A stretch of DNA of 11,699 nucleotides from Methylocystaceae bacterium (GTDB lineage Bacteria; Pseudomonadota; Alphaproteobacteria; Rhizobiales; Beijerinckiaceae). The stretch's first letter is position 1. Every line of letters starts with the position of its first letter. Below, piece by piece: positions 1-7,210 of the stretch. The DNA lies in the NCBI GenBank assembly GCA_003105285.1, contig PQAN01000404.1, forward strand, positions 2,688-14,386, written 5' to 3'. The translations under genes and the position numbers were made by a program. The notes below the pieces were generated by a model. That model did no database searches, was not told the origin of the DNA, and worked only from the letters and a program-made list of their open reading frames with translations.

Positions 1-610
1 CGCCGCCGCATGGCTTGCTGATGTGCGCTCGGCGGCCGGCGCGCGAGCGCCGAACGAGCCCTGCTCGCCCTGGGGCGCGGGCGACGCTTGGCGGCTGAAC
101 GGCGAAGGCCGGCAATCGCTCGCTTTCCTATCGGACGGCCGCACGCTGCCGCTGCGCCTCCAGCCTCTGGCCGACGGCGCGTTTCGCCTCGAGGCGCCCA
201 TGGCGCGCGCTCTGGTCGAGGCGACCGAGCGCGCGCCGCGCATGAGCTTGCGCATCGACGGCGTGAAGCGCGAGCTTGCGGTGGTGAGGCGCGCGAACGG
301 CTTCGTCGTCGTCATCGGCGGACACAATCATGCTCTGGAGCTCGTCGATCCCCTGGCCCCGCCGCGCGGCCGGTCGGTTGCCGACACATCGCTCGCCGCG
401 CCTCTCCCGGCGCGGGTGACGCGCGTTCTCGCCGCTGTCGGCGACGAGGTGAAAAAGGGCGCGCCGCTCGTGACGCTCGAGGCGATGAAGATGGAGATCG
501 CGCTCGCCGCGCCGCGCGACGGCCGCATCGCCGAGATTCCCCATCGAATCGGCGATATGGTTCAGCAAGGCGAGGAACTGGTCGTCTTTGTCGAGGGAGA
601 GGCCGCATGA
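1..610 (+). CDS. liuD: 3-methylcrotonyl-CoA carboxylase alpha subunit, C-terminal part (biotin carrier), 5' partial
   Basis: The reading frame is open from base 2 with no stop, so this is the C-terminal 202 residues of a longer protein; an internal GTG at 23 is not a credible start. The stretch SPWGAGDAWRLNGEG resembles the BT-domain entry of methylcrotonyl-CoA carboxylase alpha subunits. The last ~75 residues form a biotinyl carrier domain with the motif EAMKME, whose biotinylated lysine codon is at 488-490. The full protein (normally about 650-670 aa) would carry N-terminal biotin carboxylase domains and, with a beta subunit, carboxylate 3-methylcrotonyl-CoA in leucine breakdown. Direct coupling to HMG-CoA lyase (stop TGA 608-610 inside the next ATGA) supports the leucine assignment over propionyl-CoA or geranyl-CoA carboxylase, which share this architecture. 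The missing N-terminus prevents a stricter call. Confidence 0.85.
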   Translation, partial: AAAWLADVRSAAGARAPNEPCSPWGAGDAWRLNGEGRQSLAFLSDGRTLPLRLQPLADGAFRLEAPMARALVEATERAPRMSLRIDGVKRELAVVRRANGFVVVIGGHNHALELVDPLAPPRGRSVADTSLAAPLPARVTRVLAAVGDEVKKGAPLVTLEAMKMEIALAAPRDGRIAEIPHRIGDMVQQGEELVVFVEGEAA

Positions 611-1530
611 ACCTGCCGGAGCGCGTTCGCATCGTCGAAGTCGGCCCGCGGGACGGTCTGCAGAGCGAGACCGCGCTGCTCTCCGTCGAGACCAAGGCGA
701 CGTTGATCGAGCGCTTGGCGGCGGCGGGCCTCCGCGAGATCGAAGCAGGAAGTTTCGTCTCGCCGAAGCGCGTTCCGCAAATGGCGTCGACGCGAGAGAC
801 GCTCGCCCGGCTGAGGCTCTCCTCGCCGACGCGGCTCAGCGTCCTCACGCCCAATCTGCGCGGGCTCGAGGAGGCGCTGGCGAGCGGCGTGGGCGAGATC
901 GCCGTGTTCGCGGCGGCGTCGGAAACTTTCTCGCAGGAGAACATCGCCTGCTCGATCGCCGAGAGCCTGGAGCGATACGCCCCGGTCGTCGAAGCGGCCT
1001 GCGCGGCGGGCCTGCGCGTGCGCGGCTATATCTCCTGCGTGTTGGGATGCCCTTATGAAGGCGAGATCGCGCCGCGCCAGGTCGCGAGCGTCGCCCGCGA
1101 CCTCACGGCGCTCGGTTGCCACGAGATTTCGCTCGGCGACACGCTCGGCGTCGGGACGCCGCTGAAGGCGAGACGATTGGTCGAGGAGGTTGCGGCCGAT
1201 GTGCCGCTGCGTCATTTGGCGGTGCATTTTCACGATACCTACGGCCAGGCGCTCGCCAATATCTTCGCCTGCCTCGAACTGGGCGTCGCCATCGTCGACA
1301 GCTCGGTCGCCGGGCTCGGCGGCTGCCCCTATGCGCCCGGATCGTCGGGCAATGTCGCGACGGAGGATGTCGTCTATATGCTCGAGGGCTGCGGACTCGA
1401 AACGGGCGTCGATCTCTTCGCATTGATCGACGTCGGGAAATTCATCTCCGAGCGGCTCGGACGCGAGAGCCGCAGCAGAGCGGCGCGCGCCCTGCTGGCG
1501 AAGCGCGCGAGAGCGAGCCGCGCGTCATGA
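607..1530 (+). CDS. mvaB: Hydroxymethylglutaryl-CoA lyase
   Basis: This 307-aa protein cleaves (S)-HMG-CoA to acetoacetate and acetyl-CoA, the last step of leucine degradation, in the cytoplasm. It is a TIM-barrel lyase of the HMGL/DRE-TIM family. Visible signatures are VGPRDGLQSE near the N-terminus (Arg15, Asp16: substrate and metal contacts), HFHDTYGQA with metal-binding His207 and His209, and the lyase motif GLGGCPYAPGSSGN with catalytic Cys240. Length matches bacterial enzymes (about 300 aa). The frame is open upstream to base 88, but the start is set at 607 because it overlaps the carboxylase stop as ATGA and puts the conserved N-terminal motif at residues 12-21. It follows the carboxylase directly, as liuE follows liuD in leucine/isovalerate clusters. 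Confidence 0.95.
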   Translation: MNLPERVRIVEVGPRDGLQSETALLSVETKATLIERLAAAGLREIEAGSFVSPKRVPQMASTRETLARLRLSSPTRLSVLTPNLRGLEEALASGVGEIAVFAAASETFSQENIACSIAESLERYAPVVEAACAAGLRVRGYISCVLGCPYEGEIAPRQVASVARDLTALGCHEISLGDTLGVGTPLKARRLVEEVAADVPLRHLAVHFHDTYGQALANIFACLELGVAIVDSSVAGLGGCPYAPGSSGNVATEDVVYMLEGCGLETGVDLFALIDVGKFISERLGRESRSRAARALLAKRARASRAS

Positions 1531-2576
1531 GCGACCTTCTCGTCTCGCGCTCCCGCCATGTGGGATCGATCTCACTCGATCGGCCGAAGGCGTTGAACAG
1601 TCTCACGCTCGATATGGTTCGCCGTTTCGCGCGGGCGCTCGACCAATTCGCCGCCGATCCCGCGATCGCCGCCGTCGTCGTCACGGGCGAAGGCGAGCGC
1701 GGCTTCTGCGCCGGCGGCGACATACGCGCGCTCTACGACATGCGCCATGGCGATCGCGCGCACTACAAGACGTTCTGGCGCGAAGAATATGAGCTGAACG
1801 CACGCATCGCCTCCTTTCCCAAGCCTTACGTCGTCTTCATGGACGGCATCGTCATGGGCGGCGGCGTCGGGCTTTCCGCCCATGGCGATTGCCGCATCGT
1901 GACCGAACGAACGCGCCTCGCCATGCCCGAGACCGGCATCGGCTTCATCCCCGACGTCGGCGGCACATGGCTGCTGACGCGCAATGGCGGCGCCGGCCTC
2001 TATATGGCGCTGTCCGGCGAGGCGGTCGGCGCGGACGATGCGATCTACGTCGGGCTCGCCGATGTGCTCGTCGATTCCGGCTCCGTCCCGGAGCTTCGAC
2101 GATCGCTGCAAGACATCGAATCGGCGGACGAGGTTCGTCCATTGCTCGCGCGCTTTTCGAAGCAGACGGCGGCGGGGCCGCTCCAGCGCAACGAAACGCT
2201 TCTGCGCGGCGCGATGTCGAAGGACCGCGTGGAGGATATCATCGCCGCGCTGGAGGCGGACCGCTCCGACTTCGCGCGAACGGCCGCGCTCACGATCGCA
2301 AAGCGTTCGCCCACCAACCTGAAGCTGACGTTGCGGTTGCTGAAACGCGCCGCGACCGCGGACAGGCTCGAGACCTGCCTCGTCGACGAATATAGAGCGG
2401 CTTGCAATCTGCTCGAGACGCATGATCTCTACGAGGGCATACGCGCGGCCGTCGTCGACAAGGACCGCGATCCGCGCTGGGCGCCGGCGACGCTCGCGGC
2501 GGTCGAGGACGAGACCATATCGGCGCTGCTGCGAGGCGGCGGCGAGCCGGAGCCGATCTTTCGAGCCTGGACATGA
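1527..2576 (+). CDS. 3-hydroxyisobutyryl-CoA hydrolase (crotonase superfamily)
   Basis: A 349-aa crotonase-fold protein, longer than plain enoyl-CoA hydratases (about 260 aa) and matching the 3-hydroxyisobutyryl-CoA hydrolase family. It has the oxyanion-hole segment CAGGDI (Cys61-Ile66), the block MDGIVMGGGVGLSAHG from residue 105, and PETGIGFIPDVGG with Glu135 and Asp143 where the family has its catalytic acidic residues. The known reaction is hydrolysis of 3-hydroxyisobutyryl-CoA in valine catabolism. The start ATG at 1527 overlaps the lyase stop (ATGA); the open frame running upstream to 1116 is out-of-frame read-through of the lyase. An annotation as enoyl-CoA hydratase is possible but less apt; a methylglutaconyl-CoA hydratase role is unlikely because of the length and the Asp of PDVGG. 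Confidence 0.88.
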   Translation: MSDLLVSRSRHVGSISLDRPKALNSLTLDMVRRFARALDQFAADPAIAAVVVTGEGERGFCAGGDIRALYDMRHGDRAHYKTFWREEYELNARIASFPKPYVVFMDGIVMGGGVGLSAHGDCRIVTERTRLAMPETGIGFIPDVGGTWLLTRNGGAGLYMALSGEAVGADDAIYVGLADVLVDSGSVPELRRSLQDIESADEVRPLLARFSKQTAAGPLQRNETLLRGAMSKDRVEDIIAALEADRSDFARTAALTIAKRSPTNLKLTLRLLKRAATADRLETCLVDEYRAACNLLETHDLYEGIRAAVVDKDRDPRWAPATLAAVEDETISALLRGGGEPEPIFRAWT

Positions 2577-3772
2577 GCGAAGCGCTTGATTTCGACCCTG
2601 TCGTCATCGTCGGCGCGGCCCGCACGCCGATCGGAGCGCTGCTCGGCGAGTTGAAGGATGTCCCGGCGCCGGAGCTCGGCGCGGCGGCGATCCGCGCCGC
2701 CGTGTCGCGGGCCGACGCGCCGACCGACCAGATCGACGATGTGCTCATGGGCTGCGTCTTGTCCGCAGGCCTCGGACAGGCGCCGGCCCGTCAGGCCTCG
2801 CTCGGCGCCGGACTTCCCGAGGCGGCCGGCTGCGTGACGATCAACAAGATGTGCGGCTCCGGCATGAAGGCGATCATGCTCGCGCATGATCAATTGCTCG
2901 CCGGCAGCTCGCACGCCGTCGTCGCGGGCGGCATGGAGAGCATGAGCAACGCTCCCTACCTGCTCGATCGCGCGCGCTCGGGCTATCGCATGGGCCACCG
3001 CAAGCTCGTCGATCATATGTTCCTCGACGGTCTAGAGGACGCCTATGAACAAGGCCGGCCGATGGGCGATTTCGCCGAGGACTGCGCCACGGCTCATCAA
3101 TTCACGCGCGAGATGCAGGACGACTACGCCGCCTCGTCGTTGCGCCGCGCGCGGCAGGCGAGCGCCGACGGAGCCTTCGACGCCGAGATCATTCCGGTGG
3201 CGACACGCAACGGCAGGACGCCGACGACGATCGCGCGCGACGAATTGCCGGCGAAGGCGAAGCTGGAGGCCATCGCCGGACTGAAGCCCGCGTTTCGCGA
3301 CGGCGGCACGGTCACGGCCGCCAATTCGAGCGCCATCTCCGACGGCGCGGCGGCGCTCGTGCTGATGCGGCGCGAGCGTGCCGAGAGATCTGGCCTCGCG
3401 CCGCTCGCGATTCTCCACGCCCATGCGACGCATGGGGGGCCGCCGCATCTCTTTCCCACCGCGCCGATCGGCGCCATTCGCAAGCTCGTCGAGAAGCTGG
3501 ACTGGCCGCTGCAGCGCGTCGATCTCTTCGAGATCAACGAAGCCTTCGCGGTCGTCGTGATGGCGGCCATGCGCGAACTGGATCTGCCGCGCGACAAGGT
3601 CAACATCCACGGCGGCGCCTGCGCGCTCGGCCATCCGATCGGCGCCTCGGGCGCACGCATCGTCGTCACTCTGCTCGCCGCATTGCAAAAATACGGCCTG
3701 CGCCGGGGCGTCGCGGCGCTCTGCATCGGCGGCGGCGAAGCGACGGCGCTGGCGATCGAGACGGTTGCTTGA
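2573..3772 (+). CDS. Acetyl-CoA C-acyltransferase (thiolase)
   Basis: A 399-aa thiolase with a complete active site: nucleophile Cys94 in INKMCGSGMKA, His354 in CALGHPIGASGAR, and the proton-transfer Cys384 in LCIGGGEA; the NEAFAVV motif lies before the His. It would cleave or condense 3-oxoacyl-CoAs in the cytoplasm. Family biosynthetic (acetoacetyl-CoA) and degradative members cannot be separated reliably by eye. In this operon it could cleave 2-methylacetoacetyl-CoA from isoleucine, or acetoacetyl-CoA formed from the lyase product acetoacetate. Start ATG 2573 overlaps the hydrolase stop as ATGA. It is the last gene of the operon; its stop is immediately followed by a large perfect hairpin. 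Confidence 0.93.
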   Translation: MSEALDFDPVVIVGAARTPIGALLGELKDVPAPELGAAAIRAAVSRADAPTDQIDDVLMGCVLSAGLGQAPARQASLGAGLPEAAGCVTINKMCGSGMKAIMLAHDQLLAGSSHAVVAGGMESMSNAPYLLDRARSGYRMGHRKLVDHMFLDGLEDAYEQGRPMGDFAEDCATAHQFTREMQDDYAASSLRRARQASADGAFDAEIIPVATRNGRTPTTIARDELPAKAKLEAIAGLKPAFRDGGTVTAANSSAISDGAAALVLMRRERAERSGLAPLAILHAHATHGGPPHLFPTAPIGAIRKLVEKLDWPLQRVDLFEINEAFAVVVMAAMRELDLPRDKVNIHGGACALGHPIGASGARIVVTLLAALQKYGLRRGVAALCIGGGEATALAIETVA

Positions 3773-3848
3773 CGTCATTGCGAGCGCAGCGAAGCAATCC
3801 AGAATCGTGAGGCTGCCCCTGGATTGCTTCGCTGCGCTCGCAATGACG
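3773..3848. repeat. Perfect 30-bp inverted repeat between convergent genes, possible bidirectional terminator
   Basis: The arms at 3773-3802 and 3819-3848 are exact reverse complements (30 bp each) around a 16-nt loop. The core of the arm reads GCGAGCGCAGCGAAGCAATC. The element begins one base after the thiolase stop and ends four bases before the last codon of the minus-strand dehydrogenase, so it fills the 80-bp convergent gap. From memory, palindromes with this 'CATTGCGAGCG..GCGAAGCAATCC' core are scattered in intergenic DNA of many bacteria, and their translation (VIASAAKQS / LDCFAALAMT) appears as a spurious peptide; this is recollection, not a search. A hairpin this long would be very stable in RNA on either strand and could end or stabilise both transcripts. 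It has no T-run, so it is not a textbook intrinsic terminator. Confidence 0.9.
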
Positions 3849-3852
3849 GCCC

Positions 3853-4977
3853 TCAACGACGCCAGCGCTGCACGCCGATCATCTTGCGCAGGCGTTCTTC
3901 GACGAGCGCCGTCGCCGCCTCCAGCAACGATACGCGCGAAGCGCGCGCCCGCTCGACGATCTGCCGCGTGTTGCGGCCGATCTTCTCCTCGATCGCCGCG
4001 AAAGCCGCTCCCTCGCCGCCGCCCGCATATTCCACCGCCGCGCAAATGACGCCGCCGGCGTTGGCGATAAAGTCCGGCACGCTGACGACGCCGCGCTCGA
4101 ACATGAGTTTCTCGGCCTCCGGCGTCGCGGGAATATTCGCGCCCTGCACGACGAGCCTGCAGTTCAGCCGGTCGACATTGTCGGCGCGCAGCACATCGGG
4201 ACGCGCGGCCGGTATCCAGATCTCGCACGGCAGCGAGAGGAGCGCGTCGGCGTCGATGATCTCGGCGTCGCGATAGGCGGTGACGCTCTCGCCTTCATGT
4301 TTGACGCGCGACAAGGCGTCGATGTCGATCCCGCGCGCATTGGCGATTGCGCCGCGTCGATCCGAGGCGCCGACGAGCCGAGCGCCTCTCCGCGCCAAAA
4401 ACCGCGCGGCATGGCGGCCGACGGCGCCGAAGCCTTCGACGACGACGCGCGCGCCGTCGAGCCTCACGCCGGCGAAGGGCGCCGCGGCTTCCGCGGCGAT
4501 GGCGACGCCGTAACCGGTCGCGCCGATCTCGTCGAGCGGTATGCCGCCGAGCTCGGCCGGCAGGCCGACCGCTCTGCCGATCTCGTCGCGCACGAAGGCC
4601 ATGGCCGTCTCGTCCGTGCCCATGTCCGGGCCGGGAATGTAGTCGGTCAAGGGTTCGATGGCCTTGGCGAAGGCGCGAATGACGCGCTCTTTCTGCTCCG
4701 CCGGCATTTTCGGATCGCCGAAAATCACCGATTTCGCGCCGCCGTGCCGCAAGCCGCAGGCGGCGTTCTTCAGCGTCATCGCCCGCGCGAGGCGGAAACA
4801 TTCCTCGACGCCGACGTCCGGCGCCATTCGAACGCCGCCGATCGCCGGTCCGGCCGCGACATTGTCGATGACGACGATGGCTCTGAGATCGACGGCGGGC
4901 GTGTTGATATAGACGATCTTGGCGGGCCCGAATTCGTCGATGAAGGAAAAAGCGTCGGATTCGATCGGCGTCGACAT
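3853..4977 (-). CDS. Glu/Leu/Phe/Val dehydrogenase family protein, probable branched-chain amino acid dehydrogenase
   Basis: A 374-aa NAD(P)-dependent oxidative deaminase. Visible parts are the dimerisation/catalytic domain with AMTLKNAACGLRHGGAKSVI (Lys70 and Lys82, the usual substrate-binding and catalytic lysines), GPDMGTDE with the likely catalytic Asp118, a Rossmann domain with GFGAVG (182-187) and an acidic residue after the second strand (Asp206, suggesting NAD+), and PDFIANAGGVI near the C-terminus. Length is closer to leucine dehydrogenases (about 365 aa) than to glutamate dehydrogenases (about 420 aa). The substrate is inferred from context: it lies divergent to a 2-oxo acid dehydrogenase complex and convergent to leucine/valine catabolic genes. 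The ATG at 4977 is preferred over a TTG at 5001 because a GAGAAAG lies just upstream of it and the extra eight residues show no family similarity. Confidence 0.85.
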   Translation of the reverse strand: MSTPIESDAFSFIDEFGPAKIVYINTPAVDLRAIVVIDNVAAGPAIGGVRMAPDVGVEECFRLARAMTLKNAACGLRHGGAKSVIFGDPKMPAEQKERVIRAFAKAIEPLTDYIPGPDMGTDETAMAFVRDEIGRAVGLPAELGGIPLDEIGATGYGVAIAAEAAAPFAGVRLDGARVVVEGFGAVGRHAARFLARRGARLVGASDRRGAIANARGIDIDALSRVKHEGESVTAYRDAEIIDADALLSLPCEIWIPAARPDVLRADNVDRLNCRLVVQGANIPATPEAEKLMFERGVVSVPDFIANAGGVICAAVEYAGGGEGAAFAAIEEKIGRNTRQIVERARASRVSLLEAATALVEERLRKMIGVQRWRR

Positions 4978-4979
4978 GG

Positions 4980-4986
4980 CTTTCTC
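4980..4986 (-). promoter_or_regulatory. Ribosome binding site deciding the start of the amino acid dehydrogenase
   Basis: On the minus strand GAGAAAG ends two bases before the ATG at 4977. It is a modest purine-rich match to Shine-Dalgarno, but nothing comparable precedes the alternative TTG at 5001, so it favours the shorter protein. Confidence 0.5.
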
Positions 4987-5135
4987 AAAATGTCGCGGCA
5001 AGCTGCGCCGTCAAGCGCGGCGCTCGTGGTTTTTTGCGCCGCTTCGCGCGCGCGGACCTAAGCAGCAAAAAATTCCCCGGCGGCGATGAAAATATCGAAC
5101 CGGCGCCTTAAGTCTTTCAGTCGAAGCTCGAGGCT

Positions 5136-5140
5136 GAGAG
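5136..5140 (+). promoter_or_regulatory. Ribosome binding site deciding the E1 alpha start
   Basis: GAGAG lies 8 bases before the ATG at 5149. The alternative upstream ATG at 5086 is preceded by a CCCCGGCGGCG stretch with no Shine-Dalgarno match. Confidence 0.5.
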
Positions 5141-5148
5141 TGGCCGCC

Positions 5149-6237
5149 ATGGACAGGGGCGTTTCCTTTCACATCGATTATGCTCGGCTCTTGTCTCCCG
5201 AGGGAGAGCTGGACCCGTCCGCCGAAGATATGGCTGCGGACGCCGATCTTCTGATCCGCCTCTATCGCGCGATGACGCGCACGCGCGCCTATGACGCCAA
5301 GGCGATCGCTTTGCAGCGCACCGGCAAGCTCGGAACTTTCGCGTCCTCGCTCGGACAGGAGGCGATCGGCGTCGGCGTGGCGAGCGCCATGCGGCCGGAG
5401 GATGTGCTCGCGCCGTCCTACCGCGACCATGGCGCGCAGCTCGTACGCGGCATGACGATGGTCGAAAATCTGACCTATTGGGGCGGCGACGAGCGCGGCA
5501 GCGACTACCAGGTTCCGCGCAGCGATTTTCCGATCTGCGTGCCGGTCGGCACACAGGTCGCCCATGCGACGGGCGCGGCCTATGCGTTCAAGCTGCGCCG
5601 CGAGAAGCGCGTCGCCGTCACCATTCTAGGCGACGGCGGGACCTCGACCGGCGATTTCTATTCGGCCCTGAACATGGCCGGGGTGTGGGGCGTTCCCCTC
5701 GTCGTCGTCATCAACAACAACCAGTGGGCGATTTCGACGCCGTGCAAATTGGAGACGGCGACGCCGACGCTCGCGCAAAAGGCGATCGCGGCCGGCGTGG
5801 ACGGGCTTCAGGTCGACGGCAACGACGTCATCGCCGTGCATCATGTCGCGCGTCGCGCGATCGAAAAGGCGCGGAGCGGCGGCGGGCCGACGCTGATCGA
5901 AGCGCTGAGCTACAGATTGGGCGATCATACGACGGCGGACGACGCGACGCGTTACCGCGATCAGGAGATCGTCCAGCGCGAAGCGGCGCGCGAGCCGATC
6001 CGCCGCCTGCGCGCCTATCTCACCTCGAGAGGCCTCTGGAGCAAGGAGCGCGACGCGGAGCTCGCGAGAGAATGCGCAGAAGAGGTCGAACGCGCGGTGG
6101 AGGCCTATCTCGCCATGCCGCCGCAGGACTTCGGCGCCATGTTCGATCATTTGTTCGCGCGGCTTCCACCGAGCATGAGCGACCAATATGAGGAGGCGCG
6201 CCGTTTCGCTCGGGCGAATGGAGCGCCCCATGGCTGA
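5149..6237 (+). CDS. 2-oxo acid dehydrogenase E1 component, alpha subunit (probable branched-chain type)
   Basis: A 362-aa thiamine-diphosphate-dependent E1 alpha subunit. With E1 beta it decarboxylates a 2-oxo acid and transfers the acyl group to the lipoyl arm of E2. The TPP/Mg motif is complete: GDG at residues 161-163 and Asn-Asn at 189-191. Also visible are RTGKLGTFASSLGQEA and the C-terminal YRLGDHTTADD block. The family includes pyruvate and branched-chain enzymes that are often annotated pyruvate dehydrogenase; the neighbouring leucine/valine genes and the amino acid dehydrogenase favour branched-chain 2-oxo acids. The frame is open to an ATG at 5086, but 5149 has the better ribosome binding site and the extra 21 residues are basic and unlike the family. 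It overlaps E1 beta by 8 bp. Confidence 0.88.
   Translation: MDRGVSFHIDYARLLSPEGELDPSAEDMAADADLLIRLYRAMTRTRAYDAKAIALQRTGKLGTFASSLGQEAIGVGVASAMRPEDVLAPSYRDHGAQLVRGMTMVENLTYWGGDERGSDYQVPRSDFPICVPVGTQVAHATGAAYAFKLRREKRVAVTILGDGGTSTGDFYSALNMAGVWGVPLVVVINNNQWAISTPCKLETATPTLAQKAIAAGVDGLQVDGNDVIAVHHVARRAIEKARSGGGPTLIEALSYRLGDHTTADDATRYRDQEIVQREAAREPIRRLRAYLTSRGLWSKERDAELARECAEEVERAVEAYLAMPPQDFGAMFDHLFARLPPSMSDQYEEARRFARANGAPHG
6220..6223 (+). promoter_or_regulatory. Ribosome binding site deciding the E1 beta start
   Basis: GGAG lies 6 bases before the ATG at 6230, inside the E1 alpha coding end. The other in-frame ATGs at 6188 and 6218 have no such motif upstream. Confidence 0.55.
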
Positions 6238-7210
6238 GCTCAATCTCGTCGAGGCCGTCAATCGCGCGCTCGCCTTCGAGCTCGAGCGCGATTCCACCGT
6301 TCTGCTGATCGGCGAAGACATCGGCGTGAACGGCGGCGTGTTTCGCGCCACGCTCGGCCTGCAGCAGCGCTTCGGAAGCGAGCGCGTCGTCGATACGCCG
6401 CTCGCCGAAGCGGCGATCGCCGGCGCGGCGATCGGCATGGCGGCGATGGGACTGAAGCCGATCGTCGAGATTCAGTTCACCGGCTTCATCTATCCGGCGA
6501 TGGATCAGCTCATCAATCACGCGTCGCGCATGCGCCATCGCACGCGCGGACGCCTCACCTGCCCGCTCGTCCTGCGCTCGCCCTGCGGCGCGGGGATTCA
6601 TGCGCCGGAACATCATTCGGAGAGCGTCGAGGCGTTCTTCGCGCATGCGCCGGGGCTGCGCGTCGTCATCCCATCCTCGCCGGCGCGCGCCTATGGCCTC
6701 CTGCTGTCGGCGATCCGCGATCCCGACCCGGTGATCTTTCTGGAGCCGACGCGGCTCTACCGCCTCTTCAAGCAAGAGGTCGTCGACGACGGCGAGGGCC
6801 TGCCGCTCGACACATGCTTCGTCGAGCGCGAAGGAACGGATGCGACGCTCGTCGCCTGGGGCGGCATCTTGCAGGAGACGCTCGCCGCCGCCGATCGCCT
6901 CGCGGAGGAGGGCGTCCATTGCGAGGTCATCGACGTCGCGACGGTGAAGCCGCTCGATGCGGAGACGATCCTGCGCTCCGTCGAGAAGACCGGGCGCTGC
7001 GTCATCGTGCATGAAGCGGCGCGCACCGCGGGCTTCGGCGCGGAGATCGCGGCCGTCGTCGCCGAACGCGCGCTCTATTCCCTGCTCGCTCCTGTCCGAC
7101 GCGTCACGGGCTATGACGTCGTCGTGCCGCTCGCGCGGCTCGAAGGCCAATATCTGCCGAGCGTCGAACGCATCGCCGACGCCGTGCGCAAGGCAATGGA
7201 GGCGACATGA
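6230..7210 (+). CDS. 2-oxo acid dehydrogenase E1 component, beta subunit (probable branched-chain type)
   Basis: A 326-aa transketolase-like beta subunit that completes the E1 heterotetramer. Recognisable blocks are GEDIGVNGGVFRAT near residue 28, DTPLAEAAIAG with Glu60 at the position that activates the thiamine aminopyrimidine ring, EIQFTGFIYPAMDQ, and SPCGAGIHAPEHHSES with active-site histidines; a transketolase C-terminal domain follows from about residue 200. Length fits stand-alone E1 beta subunits. There is no N-terminal lipoyl domain, unlike the PdhB that many alphaproteobacteria use in their housekeeping pyruvate dehydrogenase, which argues that this is a separate complex. Start ATG 6230 overlaps E1 alpha by 8 bp; the stop overlaps E2 as ATGA. 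Confidence 0.9.
   Translation: MAELNLVEAVNRALAFELERDSTVLLIGEDIGVNGGVFRATLGLQQRFGSERVVDTPLAEAAIAGAAIGMAAMGLKPIVEIQFTGFIYPAMDQLINHASRMRHRTRGRLTCPLVLRSPCGAGIHAPEHHSESVEAFFAHAPGLRVVIPSSPARAYGLLLSAIRDPDPVIFLEPTRLYRLFKQEVVDDGEGLPLDTCFVEREGTDATLVAWGGILQETLAAADRLAEEGVHCEVIDVATVKPLDAETILRSVEKTGRCVIVHEAARTAGFGAEIAAVVAERALYSLLAPVRRVTGYDVVVPLARLEGQYLPSVERIADAVRKAMEAT

Larger units (their letters stand above)
4978..5148. promoter_or_regulatory. Divergent intergenic region between dehydrogenase and E1 alpha
   Basis: This 171-bp gap must hold promoters for both divergent transcripts, but I could not identify convincing -35/-10 pairs. It contains three GC-rich segments that can pair in alternative ways: GCGCCG at 5005-5010 with CGGCGC at 5018-5023, or GCGGCGC at 5017-5023 with GCGCCGC at 5036-5042. 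A run of six T at 5030-5035 follows the first hairpin on the + strand. An A/T-richer stretch lies at about 5068-5098. A shared regulator such as an Lrp-family protein would be plausible for branched-chain amino acid genes, but no operator was recognised. Confidence 0.4.

Noticed and set aside
88..606. Upstream extension of the HMG-CoA lyase frame
   Set aside because: The extra residues are Arg/Ala-rich shadow sequence of the carboxylase; the ATGA overlap at 607 gives the family-typical start.
3032..4228. 398-codon minus-strand frame spanning the thiolase, the palindrome and part of the dehydrogenase
   Set aside because: It runs antisense through the thiolase and out of frame through the dehydrogenase; its middle (VIASAAKQS...LDCFAALAMT) is just the translated palindrome.
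4987..5014. TTGACG (minus strand, 5009-5014) and CATTTT (4987-4992) as a promoter for the amino acid dehydrogenase
   Set aside because: The -10 match is poor (3 of 6), the spacer is 16 bp, and the transcript would start within a few bases of the ATG, cutting off the proposed ribosome binding site.
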